Shown: positions 16,644 to 25,740 of the stretch, one piece after another | How the letters are laid out: every line of letters starts with the position of its first letter | Numbering within the stretch: position 1 is the stretch's first letter | Assembly (NCBI RefSeq): GCF_009862785.1 | Contig: NZ_WWHU01000001.1 | Span: forward strand, 3,286,001-3,350,000 | Source of the DNA: Gordonia sp. SID5947 | GTDB lineage: Bacteria > Actinomycetota > Actinomycetes > Mycobacteriales > Mycobacteriaceae | DNA length: 64,000 nt | Reading direction: 5' to 3' | Notes under the pieces: model-generated | Databases searched by the model: none | Told to the model about the DNA's origin: nothing | The model's input: the letters and a program-made list of their open reading frames with translations, nothing else | Program-made: the position numbers and the translations under genes

Positions 16644-18413
16644 ATGGCAGATTTCATGCAAGCCCGCAGGGTGTTCGATGCCGGCGTCCTCGCGTGGGGA
16701 ATCCCGGTCGACGGCCAGGAGGCCGAACGCGACGAGCGTTACGCGTCGCTGGCATTCAAGCGTGCCACCGAGTACGCGCCGATGATGGCCGATGCCTGGC
16801 TCGGTCGGCTGGCCACCGGTGACAACTCCGTCGACGTGCTGTTCAACATCTACAAGTACCGGGACTCGCTGTTCGTCGAGCAGCGACGGCTGGGCCTGCC
16901 GCCGCGGACCCTGGCCGGGCGGGCGTCGACCGGCTTGCTCATCGACTACCCCGTCTCCGATCCCTTCGAGGCGGCGGCCGCCTACGCCTGCGCCATGATC
17001 GGTGAAGGCGACCACGACGGTGCCGAGGCCGCGATCGATTCGGTGAGCACTCCGGACAAGCCACCGATCGTCGATTTCGCCCGTGGTCTCCTGCATTTTC
17101 GAACCCAGCGGTGGCCCGATGTCCTCACATCTCTCGCCCAGTCGCAGAACTGGCCGGACGAGTACATGAAAACCGTGGGCGACCTGATGGTCGGTTCGTC
17201 GTGCGCGCAGCTCGGACTGTTCGGCGAGGCCGTGAAGCGGTTGGAGGCGGCCGAGGCAGGCCCGCTCGCCGCCGCTCACATCCCGGCGATGTTCACTCGC
17301 GGACTCTGTCTGCGCGAGATGGGCAATGAGCCCGAGGCGCGCGGCATCTTCGAGACGGTGTACTCGCGCCAGCCCGGATTCGAGGACAACGCCGCGGCGC
17401 TCAACGATCCCAAGTTCCGGATCACGGTGACCACCAAGGCCGAGATCGATTCACGCACGGACCGTTGGGATCCGAGCTCGGTCCCGGAACCGGAGGCCGA
17501 GACCGCCGAGGCCAAACCCGACCTGCTGAAGCAGGCCCAGGAGGAACTGAACGAGCAGATCGGGCTCGAGTCGGTGAAGGCCCAGGTCGCCAAGCTCGAG
17601 TCGGCCGCGACCCTGGCCCGCCTGCGGGCCGAACGCGGCCTCGCCAGCGCCTCTCGCAGCCAGCACCTGGCGTTCACCGGGCCGCCCGGTACCGGCAAGA
17701 CCACCATCGCCCGGGTCGTCGCCAAGATCTATTGCGCACTGGGCATTCTCAAGACCGACGCGGTCATCGAGGCCAGCCGCCGGGACTTCGTCGGCCAGCA
17801 CCTCGGTTCCACGGCCATCAAGACCGGCGAGCTCATCGATCGCGCCCTCGACGGCGTGCTGTTCATCGACGAGGCCTACACCCTCATCCAGACCGGTCTG
17901 TCCGGCGGTGACGCATTCGGTCGCGAGGCGGTCGACACCCTGTTGGCCCGCATGGAGAACGACCGCGATCGACTCGTCGTGATCATCGCGGGGTACGACG
18001 GTGAGATCGACCGGTTCCTGGCATCCAACGACGGTCTCGCATCTCGGTTCGCCCGCCGTATCCGATTCGACTCGTACTCTCCGGAGGAACTGGGACGGAT
18101 CGGCACATTGATGGCCCGCAAACGGGATTCGGTGATCGCCGACGAGGCGTTCGACGTACTGGTCCAGCGACTCGCGCCGCTCTACGAGACGACGCAGGTC
18201 GATCAGAGCGGCGAGGTCCGCCGCAGCATCGACCTCGCCGGCAACGGCCGATTCATCCGCAACGTCATCGAGGCGGCCGAGGAGGAACGGGAGTTCCGCT
18301 TGAGCAGCGGCGACATCGGGATCGAGGATCTCGACGAGGAGGCGCTGATGCGGATCGATGCCGGTGACATCAACGCGGCCCTCGACAGCGTGCTGGGGAT
18401 GCTGCAGCGCTGA
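16644..18413 (+). CDS. eccA: EccA, AAA+ ATPase of type VII secretion
   Basis: The 589-residue product has an N-terminal TPR-like domain (to about residue 275) and a CbxX/CfqX-type AAA+ domain. Walker A is GPPGTGKT (346-353), Walker B VLFIDEA (D409-E410), and the arginine-finger region is SRFARRI. EccA is cytosolic and is thought to release EspG from PE/PPE clients before export. The length is normal for the family. It follows the EspI-like gene and converges on the next, membrane-anchored, gene. Confidence 0.95.
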   Translation: MADFMQARRVFDAGVLAWGIPVDGQEAERDERYASLAFKRATEYAPMMADAWLGRLATGDNSVDVLFNIYKYRDSLFVEQRRLGLPPRTLAGRASTGLLIDYPVSDPFEAAAAYACAMIGEGDHDGAEAAIDSVSTPDKPPIVDFARGLLHFRTQRWPDVLTSLAQSQNWPDEYMKTVGDLMVGSSCAQLGLFGEAVKRLEAAEAGPLAAAHIPAMFTRGLCLREMGNEPEARGIFETVYSRQPGFEDNAAALNDPKFRITVTTKAEIDSRTDRWDPSSVPEPEAETAEAKPDLLKQAQEELNEQIGLESVKAQVAKLESAATLARLRAERGLASASRSQHLAFTGPPGTGKTTIARVVAKIYCALGILKTDAVIEASRRDFVGQHLGSTAIKTGELIDRALDGVLFIDEAYTLIQTGLSGGDAFGREAVDTLLARMENDRDRLVVIIAGYDGEIDRFLASNDGLASRFARRIRFDSYSPEELGRIGTLMARKRDSVIADEAFDVLVQRLAPLYETTQVDQSGEVRRSIDLAGNGRFIRNVIEAAEEEREFRLSSGDIGIEDLDEEALMRIDAGDINAALDSVLGMLQR

Positions 18414-18428
18414 CCGGCGCGGCCCCGG

Positions 18429-19982
18429 TCAGCTCGAGGCCGGCACCGTCGCCACGTCGATCCCAGAGATCTGGTTGTCGGCCAACAGTTTCGACATGGC
18501 GTTCGCCGAGTTCTGCTCGGCGAACACCCAGCGCACGGGTTGATCGCCGGCCGCGGCCTTCGCCTTCTTCGCCTGCTCGGCCACCTGCTGCGTCCCGGCC
18601 CACGACGGGTCGAAACTCCCACCGCGCACGTGATCGTCGTACCCGGGTGCGGCCGTCATCAGCAACGTGCCGTCCGCGTCGCGGCCGTCGAACGGGACGT
18701 CACCCACCAGGTAGCCGAAACCGGAAGGCACACCGGCGATCTGCTGATTGAATCGGCGCGCCACCGGATCGGCCTTGTACCCGCCCGGATACCAGTGGCC
18801 CGGTTGCGCGGTCGCGATGTCGCGACCCTTCTCGGCCGACTCCACGATCACCCTGACATCCTTCTCCGCGGTGGCGGAGATGTCGAAGTTGCTGTCCGCG
18901 TGATAATTGATGGTCCGAGTGCGGGGATCGGGGAAGCGGAACGTGCACGTCGACTGCCCCGCGCCGTTCATGGGCATGGTGACTGTCCGCGCGCAGGATC
19001 CGGCCGGCGCACCGTTGACCGTGAGCGACGACGTCTGCTGGATGGTCACGGTGCCGCGGTCGGCACCGGGCATGCTGTTGGTGAACTGGTACTCGAGGAC
19101 GCAGAAGGTGTTTGTACAAGCGTCGAGATTGCCGCTGGGTTTCGGTACGTCGACCTGCGGCGCCGCGACTCTCGACAGTGGGTCGGAGAAGCCCTGGATC
19201 GTCGAATAGAAGGACTTCACCTCGTCATCGGTGAGCAGTGTGACCTTGAGCTTGGTGGTGGTCGGACGATCGGTGGGTGCGGTACGGACCGGCCCGGCGA
19301 TGCCCCAGATGCTGCCGTCGGCGTTGACGCGTACTGGGTTGTCCCCGGCGACGAGGGTCTGGCCGTCGGATTCGACCGGCCCGGCGCGAAGCCCCTGCGG
19401 GTCAGAGGTCGACCGGACGCGACGATCAGGTGTCTGATCGGCCTCGGGAACCGGTGTCGTGTTGTCGCTCTCGAAAATTCGTTGGTCCTGGTCTTGGGAA
19501 CCGAGCCCGAACGAGGCCGGCCGCAAGGTGGCTCCGAGGTCGATGCCCAGGAAGTCCGGAGGCACGAGCGCCCAATTGCCCGCGGCCCCAGACGAATCGT
19601 GCCGGACCGAGCGGTCCGCGCCCGCGCTGTGTGCATCCCAGAACGCGGCGCCGGCCTTGAGATACGTGCCGCCGGCGATCATCAGCACCTCGGCCGGCTG
19701 CCCGTCGAGGGTCACCGTGCCGTGGACATCCCCGGCAGCCGTCACCGTCAGATCCTGCACCTGCATCGACTGACCGCCCGCGACGATCTCACCGCTGTAG
19801 GAAGCGGCGGGGGCGTCGGCCATCGCCGTGGTCGCGTGGTCGAGTTCCTTCTGGGCGCGGGTCGGCGCGTCGGACACCGCCTCACCCGTCGTCGAGCGCG
19901 GAACGACCCCGCTGACGGTCACCACGATCACCACAACCAGCACGGCAACCATCGCGCCTGCCGCGATCTGCGCCTTGCGCAT
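18429..19982 (-). CDS. Membrane-anchored extracytoplasmic protein of unknown function in the ESX locus
   Basis: I start at ATG 19982, which has GAGGA 6 bases upstream; the ATG at 19988 overlaps that site. The 517-residue product has one N-terminal transmembrane helix (AGAMVAVLVVVIVVTVSGVV) and a long extracytoplasmic region. Two paired-Cys spots (DACTNTFCVLEY and SCARTVTM / STCTFRF) suggest disulfides. The last ~120 residues hold mixed alpha/beta sequence (YPGGYKADPVARRFNQQIAG). I do not recognise the family. Its place between eccA and two wall hydrolases makes a cell-envelope role in secretion plausible. Confidence 0.75.
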   Translation of the reverse strand: MRKAQIAAGAMVAVLVVVIVVTVSGVVPRSTTGEAVSDAPTRAQKELDHATTAMADAPAASYSGEIVAGGQSMQVQDLTVTAAGDVHGTVTLDGQPAEVLMIAGGTYLKAGAAFWDAHSAGADRSVRHDSSGAAGNWALVPPDFLGIDLGATLRPASFGLGSQDQDQRIFESDNTTPVPEADQTPDRRVRSTSDPQGLRAGPVESDGQTLVAGDNPVRVNADGSIWGIAGPVRTAPTDRPTTTKLKVTLLTDDEVKSFYSTIQGFSDPLSRVAAPQVDVPKPSGNLDACTNTFCVLEYQFTNSMPGADRGTVTIQQTSSLTVNGAPAGSCARTVTMPMNGAGQSTCTFRFPDPRTRTINYHADSNFDISATAEKDVRVIVESAEKGRDIATAQPGHWYPGGYKADPVARRFNQQIAGVPSGFGYLVGDVPFDGRDADGTLLMTAAPGYDDHVRGGSFDPSWAGTQQVAEQAKKAKAAAGDQPVRWVFAEQNSANAMSKLLADNQISGIDVATVPASS

Positions 19983-20194
19983 CGACATTCCTCGATCACC
20001 CCCGACGTGCACCGGCCCGGTGCACGGTATGTTCGGAACCCCACTCTGCTCGGACCCACTCTGCCCTGCGCGGGCCGGCCGCCGGAGACGGGGTCGGTCA
20101 TGCGCATGACTGCGCAGCAAACTCGTGACTTGATAACCTACATTGCGAAAGCTGTGACGCTCGGGCGTGTGCCACCGGGCAAGGGGGTCAGATC

Positions 20195-20984
20195 GTGGCG
20201 GAACTCAACGTCGACACCGATTCCGTTCGCAAGTTCGGCCTGCAGACCGAAGACCGGGGGACCACGGTCGCGGTCGAGGGCACCGAGGCGAGTTCGACAC
20301 CGCGGTGATGGGCTCGGTCTTCGGGGTGATCGGCGCCGACTTCATGGCGGTGGCCTCCCTGGTGACCAACAACCACAACCATCAGGTGACCGAGATCGGT
20401 GAGCGGTACACGAGCGTCGGCCGCGCGGTGATGGGCGTTTCCGCGGGTTACACCGAAGCCGACGCAGAGAACGGCAGACACTTCGCCGGCGCATCGACCC
20501 GGGCAGACGGCGAATCCCGCGGGGCGCGAACGGCGTCCGGTCTCGATCCGTCGAGCAAGAGCCTGACCCGCGAGCAGGTCGCCACGATCATCATCGACCG
20601 CGGCAAGAAGATGGGCATGTCAGAGGACGAGATCAAATCCGCCCTCGCGACCGGCATCGTGGAGTCGAACCTCCAGAATCTCGACCACGGCGACCGCGAC
20701 AGCGTCGGTGTCTTCCAGCAGCGCAACTTCGAACCGTGGACCGTCAACGGCCGCAGTCGAACGAACGTCGATGACGCGGCAACGTCCTACTACGAGCAGC
20801 TACGCCACACCTCCGGCTCCCCGGGCGACCGCGCACAGCAGGTCCAGCGCTCAGCCCTCCCGGATCGATACGCGCAGGAACTCGGGGCGGCCTCCACGCT
20901 CTACCACTCGTTGACGTCGGCCGGCGTGACCGGGGCGCGGCCTCCGGCGCCAACGCGGGCCCTCGGCCCGAGGTACAGATCTAG
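20195..20984 (+). pseudogene. T7SS-targeted lytic-transglycosylase-like protein, broken by two single-base frameshifts
   Basis: GTG 20195 has AAGGGGG 8 bases upstream and opens VAELNVDTDSVRKFGLQTED, the start of an EspC/DUF2580-like helical domain. The frame slips at about 20280 (ACCGAGGCGAG, probably a lost G) and again near 20937 (GGGGCGCGGCC). Restoring one base at each gives a 263-residue protein ending in GPRPEVQI one codon before the next gene. Residues 30-105 finish the helical domain with AGYTEAD, an exact YxxxD T7SS signal. The rest is a lysozyme-like transglycosylase domain with the family hallmarks GIVESNLQNL (candidate catalytic Glu) and GDRDSVGVFQQRN. Read whole, it is a peptidoglycan hydrolase carrying its own T7SS tag. 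Confidence 0.78.
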
Positions 20985-22043
20985 ATGTTCCCGCTTGCGC
21001 TCCTGCTGGCGCCACTGCAGGCGTTGTTGCACTCCTTCGGCACCGGCCTGATGCCCGTCGACGGTCCGTCCGCTCAGCTGCGTCAGACCAGCGAGGTCCT
21101 GGATCACGTACGGCGACAGTCAGTCACCGCCACCGCGGCCCTCGATCATCAGTGGAGTGGCGGCGCGGCCGAGCGGACCGTCGAGGTGATGGAGGCGATG
21201 CACCTCGACACCGCTCATGCGTCCGATCGGGGCAACGACATCGCGACAGTGATGGAGACGGCCAGTGAGATCGTCAACGGCGGCTACCGAGATCTCGCGG
21301 CGATCCTCGAGTCCTTCGTGGAGATCACCACCGCTGCCGGTCCGTCATTGCTCACCCCCGCGGGCTGGCCGGTACTCACGCAAGTGGCCGAGCAGCATCT
21401 CCGACGTGCCGTGTCCGTCGTCGAACGGGTCCGGGCTGACGTGGCCGGCGAAGCCCGGAAGCTGCAGAGGATCGCCGAGCAACAATCCGCCGACCAGCGC
21501 AGGTTCAGTGACCGCGACAAGCAGCTCGACCGGGCCCGACAGTCCTTGTCGGGTGCGTCGCCGTCATCGTCCGGCAGCGCCGAAGATGCTGCCGCACAAG
21601 GGATAACGTCGGAGAGCCTACCGGGCGGCGGCGTGCGGCTGACGTTGCCGAACGGCAAGGTGGTGACTGCGCCCAACGAGAAGGCCGCGAACGCAGTCCG
21701 CGCCGCACTGACCCAGCAGGGTGTTCCGTACGTGTGGGGCGGAACCTCGCCGGGCAAGGGCCTCGATTGCAGTGGGCTCACCCAGTATTCGTATCGGCAG
21801 GCCGGGGTCGAACTACCCCGGACCGCCGATCAGCAGGCCATCGGCCAGCGCGTGCCGGACGGTCAGGCGATGGCGGGCGATCTGGTGGTGTGGGACGGGC
21901 ACGTCGCGATGGCGCTCGGCGACGGGACGTTGATCGAGGCCGGTGATCCGGTGGCCATTTCCGGCATGCGAACCGACAACATCGGCATGCAGTACATGGG
22001 GGTGTACCGGCCGACCGCGGCCGGCGGTGCGGCCGCAGCCTGA
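20985..22043 (+). CDS. NlpC/P60 peptidoglycan endopeptidase with an N-terminal WXG-like domain
   Basis: The 352-residue product has a helical N-terminal half with a WSG turn (LDHQWSGGAAERTVEV, about residues 46-61) and helices up to residue 190. A Ser/Ala linker precedes an NlpC/P60 domain: catalytic Cys in KGLDCSGLTQYSYRQAG, His in WDGHVAMALGDG. NlpC/P60 enzymes cut the D-Glu to diaminopimelate bond of peptide stems. There is no Sec signal peptide; the WXG-like half suggests T7SS export. The ATG directly abuts the stop of the transglycosylase-like gene, so the two hydrolases are a coupled pair that could open the wall for the ESX apparatus or its cargo. Confidence 0.88.
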   Translation: MFPLALLLAPLQALLHSFGTGLMPVDGPSAQLRQTSEVLDHVRRQSVTATAALDHQWSGGAAERTVEVMEAMHLDTAHASDRGNDIATVMETASEIVNGGYRDLAAILESFVEITTAAGPSLLTPAGWPVLTQVAEQHLRRAVSVVERVRADVAGEARKLQRIAEQQSADQRRFSDRDKQLDRARQSLSGASPSSSGSAEDAAAQGITSESLPGGGVRLTLPNGKVVTAPNEKAANAVRAALTQQGVPYVWGGTSPGKGLDCSGLTQYSYRQAGVELPRTADQQAIGQRVPDGQAMAGDLVVWDGHVAMALGDGTLIEAGDPVAISGMRTDNIGMQYMGVYRPTAAGGAAAA

Positions 22044-22075
22044 GGACCACGGTCGCTGCCCGCCCGCCACGACAG

Positions 22076-23065
22076 CTACCGCAATGTGACCTGACGGCCG
22101 CGGATACCGTCCCGCGACCGGAGCTCTGCGGTGGTGAGGTCACCGGTCTGTGCCATCGCCTCGGTCAACCACTCGTCGAACTGGTCGAGCCCGGGGTACC
22201 ACTCCTCGTGGTGGAGCTCGTTGTCCAGGTCGAACACCGGCACCAGCAGCCCGTGGGTGCGGAACGACCCGGCGAAACGTGAACCCTCTCCCAGCGTCAG
22301 CCGATCCGCGGCGTGCAGTCGGGCCAGCGCGGTCATCAGGTCGTCCTCGTCCTCGGGCCGCACCCACCGCAGATGGGCGCGTTCCCCGGCGTCGACCCAC
22401 CAGGGTGCACCGACACCGCTCTTCGGGTTCAACCGGGCGGTGGGCATGATCGAGTCATTGGCCCGCTCCAGCATGTCGGCGATCTCCGGCGGGATGTCCG
22501 AGCCGGCCGGGAACCACCACGAGAAGTCGTCGTAGACGACAAGATCCAGCGCGGCGTCCGCGTCGAGCAACTCGGTCAGAACCCGCTCCGTGCCGACCGG
22601 CTCGTAGTCGGCGTCCGGCTCGGCGTGCGCCGCCCACTCGATCGCGTCGGCGAGGGAGCCGGGCAGGTCGGCGGGCTCCGGATCGGTCTGCATGGCGACG
22701 AGCCCCTCCGGTCCGTTCGTCGCGTCGCGGACCAACGCCGGCACCGCACCGGGCAGGATCGTCGCGAGCCGAACCTCGTTCCGGACCCCTTCCGGGCGTG
22801 TGGAACTCGCCTGCGGCGTGGCGTCGTCCGGCACCGCCGAGGTCAGTTCGGGCTTCGTCGGTCCGGGCTCGACGAGCGGGAGGTCGGCAATCGCCGAGGC
22901 GACGAATGCGCGCAACGCGACCAGGTCGCATTCGGCCGCCAATCCGGCAAAGGGCCTGGGCGGCGGAGCCATCGCGGCGAGTTGCCGCTCCTTACGTGCC
23001 GCCACACGCTCGGCCCGATTGCTCCCCGGACGCGGTCCGCTGCCCCGCTTGCTCTTCTTCGCCAT
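22076..23065 (-). CDS. DUF5926-family protein
   Basis: The 329-residue protein starts with a Lys/Arg/Gly-rich segment (AKKSKRGSGPRPGSNRAERV) and then has the conserved core of the actinobacterial DUF5926 family, including VVYDDFSWWFPAG and the SGVGAPWWVDAGERAHLRW block. It is cytosolic, with no membrane segment or signal. Function is unknown. GAGGG precedes the ATG. It is read convergently with the NlpC/P60 gene and divergently from the palindrome-containing spacer. Confidence 0.8.
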   Translation of the reverse strand: MAKKSKRGSGPRPGSNRAERVAARKERQLAAMAPPPRPFAGLAAECDLVALRAFVASAIADLPLVEPGPTKPELTSAVPDDATPQASSTRPEGVRNEVRLATILPGAVPALVRDATNGPEGLVAMQTDPEPADLPGSLADAIEWAAHAEPDADYEPVGTERVLTELLDADAALDLVVYDDFSWWFPAGSDIPPEIADMLERANDSIMPTARLNPKSGVGAPWWVDAGERAHLRWVRPEDEDDLMTALARLHAADRLTLGEGSRFAGSFRTHGLLVPVFDLDNELHHEEWYPGLDQFDEWLTEAMAQTGDLTTAELRSRDGIRGRQVTLR

Positions 23066-23163
23066 CTGTCCACCCTCTCACGTGGCGACCTGGCCGAGAT
23101 CACGACCGCGGACTCGCCAACGCCCTCAGATCCGGCGCCTACTCGCGCCCCGTGAATTGCGAA

Positions 23164-23224
23164 GTGAATTCACACTGCGAACACCACCATGTGGCGGTAG
23201 TTTATGATAGTGAATGCAGTTCAC
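23164..23224. promoter_or_regulatory. Two GTGAA/TTCAC palindromes in a divergent spacer
   Basis: GTGAATTCAC (23164-23173) is a perfect palindrome, and GTGAATGCAGTTCAC (23210-23224) repeats the same arms around a 5-base core. Their centres are about 49 bases apart in the 246-base spacer between DUF5926 and the leader ORF. A related inverted pair, TTCAC-N8-GTGAA, occurs at 38895-38912 ahead of a surface protein. They look like operators of one dimeric repressor, but the regulator is unknown. Confidence 0.5.
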
Positions 23225-23311
23225 CTGAGTGGTCGCGCGATTGCGAACCCCGTTCATCACCGCGCAACCACCGGAGTCACAGCGCTCGACGCCGAATCCA
23301 GAGGAGGACAC

Positions 23312-23380
23312 ATGCAGCAGCACGACATGGCCGGTACCGCTCGCGGTACAGAGGAGGTCGCGCAGTCATGGCTCTTCTGA
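23312..23380 (+). CDS. 22-residue leader ORF overlapping the next gene
   Basis: ATG 23312 stands 6 bases after a perfect GAGGAGG. The 22-codon frame (QQHDMAGTARGTEEVAQSWL, then F and stop) ends 13 bases inside the following gene, whose own GAGGAGG lies within the leader. The two sites share ACAGAGGAGG. Translation of the leader would cross the second site, so it may tune expression of the 92-residue protein. Whether a peptide accumulates cannot be told from sequence. Confidence 0.45.
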   Translation: MQQHDMAGTARGTEEVAQSWLF

Positions 23381-23646
23381 AGAAGAAGCGCGAGGCCGAG
23401 TCCGAACCAGCTGCGGAGTCCGCACCACCCACGCCGGCCGAGCCGGAGATCGTCATCGGCACCACGGTGTCGGCCACCCTCGACGACGGCACCGTGGTGG
23501 AGGCGATCGTGGTGGACGATTTCGGCGAACAGACCGACGCCTCGCTGACTCGTATCGGCTCCCGTCCCATCCGCGCAAAGCGGTGGGCCATCAAGCTGTC
23601 GACCGGCGAGTTGGCGTTCACCGACACGATCGAACCGCGCGCGTAG
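23368..23646 (+). CDS. Small conserved-looking protein of unknown function, 92 aa
   Basis: ATG 23368 has GAGGAGG about 10 bases upstream. The product has a Lys/Glu/Pro-rich first third (ALLKKKREAESEPAAES) and a beta-rich remainder (IVIGTTVSATLDDGTVVEAI, AKRWAIKLSTGELAFTD) that could form a small barrel. No signal or membrane segment. It lies after two palindromes and a leader ORF and 57 bases before another small gene in the same direction. I do not recognise the family. Confidence 0.65.
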   Translation: MALLKKKREAESEPAAESAPPTPAEPEIVIGTTVSATLDDGTVVEAIVVDDFGEQTDASLTRIGSRPIRAKRWAIKLSTGELAFTDTIEPRA

Positions 23647-23703
23647 CGGAACCGAAGCGCACTCACGGAGTGCGACATGGCGATTGTCAGGGGAGGCAAT
23701 CAG

Positions 23704-23931
23704 TTGGTCAGTAGTTCTGCCGAGATCTTCACTTCCGAGGATCACGCACGGATCACCGCGGCGTCGAGAGCCCGCAGCGACGTCGCGTTCGATGAGGTTG
23801 CGGCACTGCGCACTCCGGGGCCCACGTGGTCGACGTATCTGCACGCGCTCGGGCTGCCCGACCTGGCCGACCGTGCGCGTGTTCGTCTGCCCGCCGACAT
23901 CGCCGATGTCGCGGCCCGGACACGCGACTGA
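23704..23931 (+). CDS. Small hypothetical protein, 75 aa
   Basis: I favour TTG 23704 because AGGGGAGG lies 6-7 bases before it; ATG 23677 has only a weak site and would give 84 residues. The product (SSSAEIFTSEDHARITAAS, then FDEVAALRTPGPTWSTYLHA) is mostly helical, soluble and unfamiliar. It ends 1 base before the converging GDPD gene and is probably co-transcribed with the 92-residue protein before it. Confidence 0.55.
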   Translation: MVSSSAEIFTSEDHARITAASRARSDVAFDEVAALRTPGPTWSTYLHALGLPDLADRARVRLPADIADVAARTRD

Positions 23932-23932
23932 G

Positions 23933-24724
23933 TCAGTCGACGGTGACCAGCCAGTCACGGACCTTCGCCGGACGATTCGTCGCGAGCCAACGCACTCCGA
24001 GGTCCGCACAGAGTTGGACGTCGACCTGTTCGTCCACCGTCCAGCAATAGGTGACGCGGCCTGCCGCAGCCGCTCGGTCCACCAGATCCGGGTTGAGCCG
24101 CAGGGTTTCCACAGATGGCCCGATACCGGTGGCTCCCACCGCCGTCGCGGCGCTGCCGCCGAGCAGACGGGCGGTGTCGCCGAGCAGGATCGTCGGCAGC
24201 ATCGGTGCATGGCGTCGGATCCGCCACACCCCGGCCGAAGAGAACGAGATGACCACCGCACGACTGTGATCCGCAGACGGCGGCATCCCCACACCGAACT
24301 CGTGCAGGAGCGACAGCAGCTTCTGCTCGACGAGGCTCCCGTAGCGGACCGGATGCTTGGTCTCGATGAACAGCCGCACCGGACGTCGCCAGTCCAACGT
24401 GAGCGAGAGCAGCTCCCGCAGGGTGAGGACAGTCGCAGGCCGGCCCGCCTGGTGCCAACTGCCGAAGTCGAGGTCGCGCAGCTCAGCCAGCGACATCTCG
24501 CTCACCACGCCGGTTCCGTTCGACGTCCGGTCGACCGTACGGTCGTGGACGCAGACCAGTTCGTGATCGCTGGTGAGCCGGACGTCGCATTCGAGTCCGT
24601 CCGCCCCCTGAGTCAGCGCCAACTCGTAGGCCGCGAGCGTGTGCTCGGGCAGCGCCTCCGACGCGCCGCGGTGCGCCACCACGGCGGGCTTACCTGACCG
24701 AGAGATCTGTTCCACGCCCGTCAT
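23933..24724 (-). CDS. Glycerophosphodiester phosphodiesterase family protein
   Basis: The 263-residue product has the GDPD TIM-barrel signatures: VAHRGASEALPEHTLAAYE (His-Arg-Gly), GLECDVRLTSDHELVCVHD (metal-binding Glu/Asp and catalytic His) and FIETKHP. It hydrolyses glycerophosphodiesters to glycerol-3-phosphate and an alcohol. No signal peptide is present, so it is probably cytosolic, unlike the secreted GlpQ. The ATG overlaps the stop of the DUF4328 gene (ATGA), making it the last of three coupled genes. Confidence 0.9.
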   Translation of the reverse strand: MTGVEQISRSGKPAVVAHRGASEALPEHTLAAYELALTQGADGLECDVRLTSDHELVCVHDRTVDRTSNGTGVVSEMSLAELRDLDFGSWHQAGRPATVLTLRELLSLTLDWRRPVRLFIETKHPVRYGSLVEQKLLSLLHEFGVGMPPSADHSRAVVISFSSAGVWRIRRHAPMLPTILLGDTARLLGGSAATAVGATGIGPSVETLRLNPDLVDRAAAAGRVTYCWTVDEQVDVQLCADLGVRWLATNRPAKVRDWLVTVD

Positions 24725-25740
24725 GCGACAGCCACCCAGCGTCTTGCCGGCACGGGCTCGTCCTGCGGCGCTCCGAAGACCGTCAGCAGGCGTTTGCCGA
24801 GCCACCACGCGAAGACGCCGGAGACCGCCGAGCTGATGACCACTGCGGCCAGGCCGTTGGCCGACGTCTGGATCGAACCCGACACCGCCGCAACCGTACG
24901 TGTCACCACTGCGACCAGCGCGAGCACGTTGACGACCGTCCAGGCGACCCAGAGCTTGGTGAGCCTGCTCCGCGTGCGTTCGGCGTCGAGGTCGTCGCGC
25001 ATCCGGGCGACCTCATGCAGCAGGATGGCTGCCCCGGCGACGTTCACGAGCGGGACCGCAGCCAGCACCGCGATCTGCCAGCGCGGCCGCGGGTCACGGA
25101 GATGGTGCCGCCGGTAGGCATCTGCTCGCAGCACGATGATCCACCGTGCGAAGACCACGGACGCGTAAACGAAGACGCCGAAGGCCACCAGCCCACCGAA
25201 GATCACCAGGAACGCGGTTGCCCGGTCCGTCCAACCTGCCACCGGTACCGATCTGTTCACCACGGCCAGGACGTATCGCAGCAAGTGGACGACCGCCGCG
25301 AATCCGAGAGCAGCAGTGAGGAGCCGGAGGGCGGAGAGGAGGGTGGCCGTCAATTCCTCGAACGGGTCACGACTGTCGACGGTGGCTTCCGGCGGCGCAT
25401 CGCGGAGGCCCCAGCGCGGGACATAGACATAACGCGGGATGGGTCGCGGGCCGGAAGGCCCTGTTCGACGCCGGGCCGGGATGGCCTCGGGCGGTCGGCG
25501 GGCGACCCACCGGACATGCCTGCTCCGGTAGAGCCGACTGCTCCGTGGGCCGCTCGAGGGATGACTCGACGGCGACGCGGACGCGGGAACCGGTGTCTCG
25601 TGCTGCGGTGCAGGCGAGCCGGCGGGGCCACCGACCAGCTCGCCGTCGACGACGCGCAACGGACCACCGCAGCGCGGACATCGGTCACGCCCCGGACGAT
25701 GCGGTGCCTGGATTCGGCACCGCGGACACAGGTCGATCAT
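24721..25740 (-). CDS. DUF4328 membrane protein with N-terminal zinc ribbon
   Basis: ATG 25740 overlaps the rhodanese stop (ATGA). The 339-residue product starts with a CPRC...CPRCGG zinc ribbon (residues 5-25), a Pro/Arg-rich linker, and about six transmembrane helices of the DUF4328 type, including ARWIIVLRADAYRRHH and PLVNVAGAAILLHEV. Function is unknown. Tight coupling on both sides suggests all three proteins are made in fixed proportion. Confidence 0.82.
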   Translation of the reverse strand: MIDLCPRCRIQAPHRPGRDRCPRCGGPLRVVDGELVGGPAGSPAPQHETPVPASASPSSHPSSGPRSSRLYRSRHVRWVARRPPEAIPARRRTGPSGPRPIPRYVYVPRWGLRDAPPEATVDSRDPFEELTATLLSALRLLTAALGFAAVVHLLRYVLAVVNRSVPVAGWTDRATAFLVIFGGLVAFGVFVYASVVFARWIIVLRADAYRRHHLRDPRPRWQIAVLAAVPLVNVAGAAILLHEVARMRDDLDAERTRSRLTKLWVAWTVVNVLALVAVVTRTVAAVSGSIQTSANGLAAVVISSAVSGVFAWWLGKRLLTVFGAPQDEPVPARRWVAVA

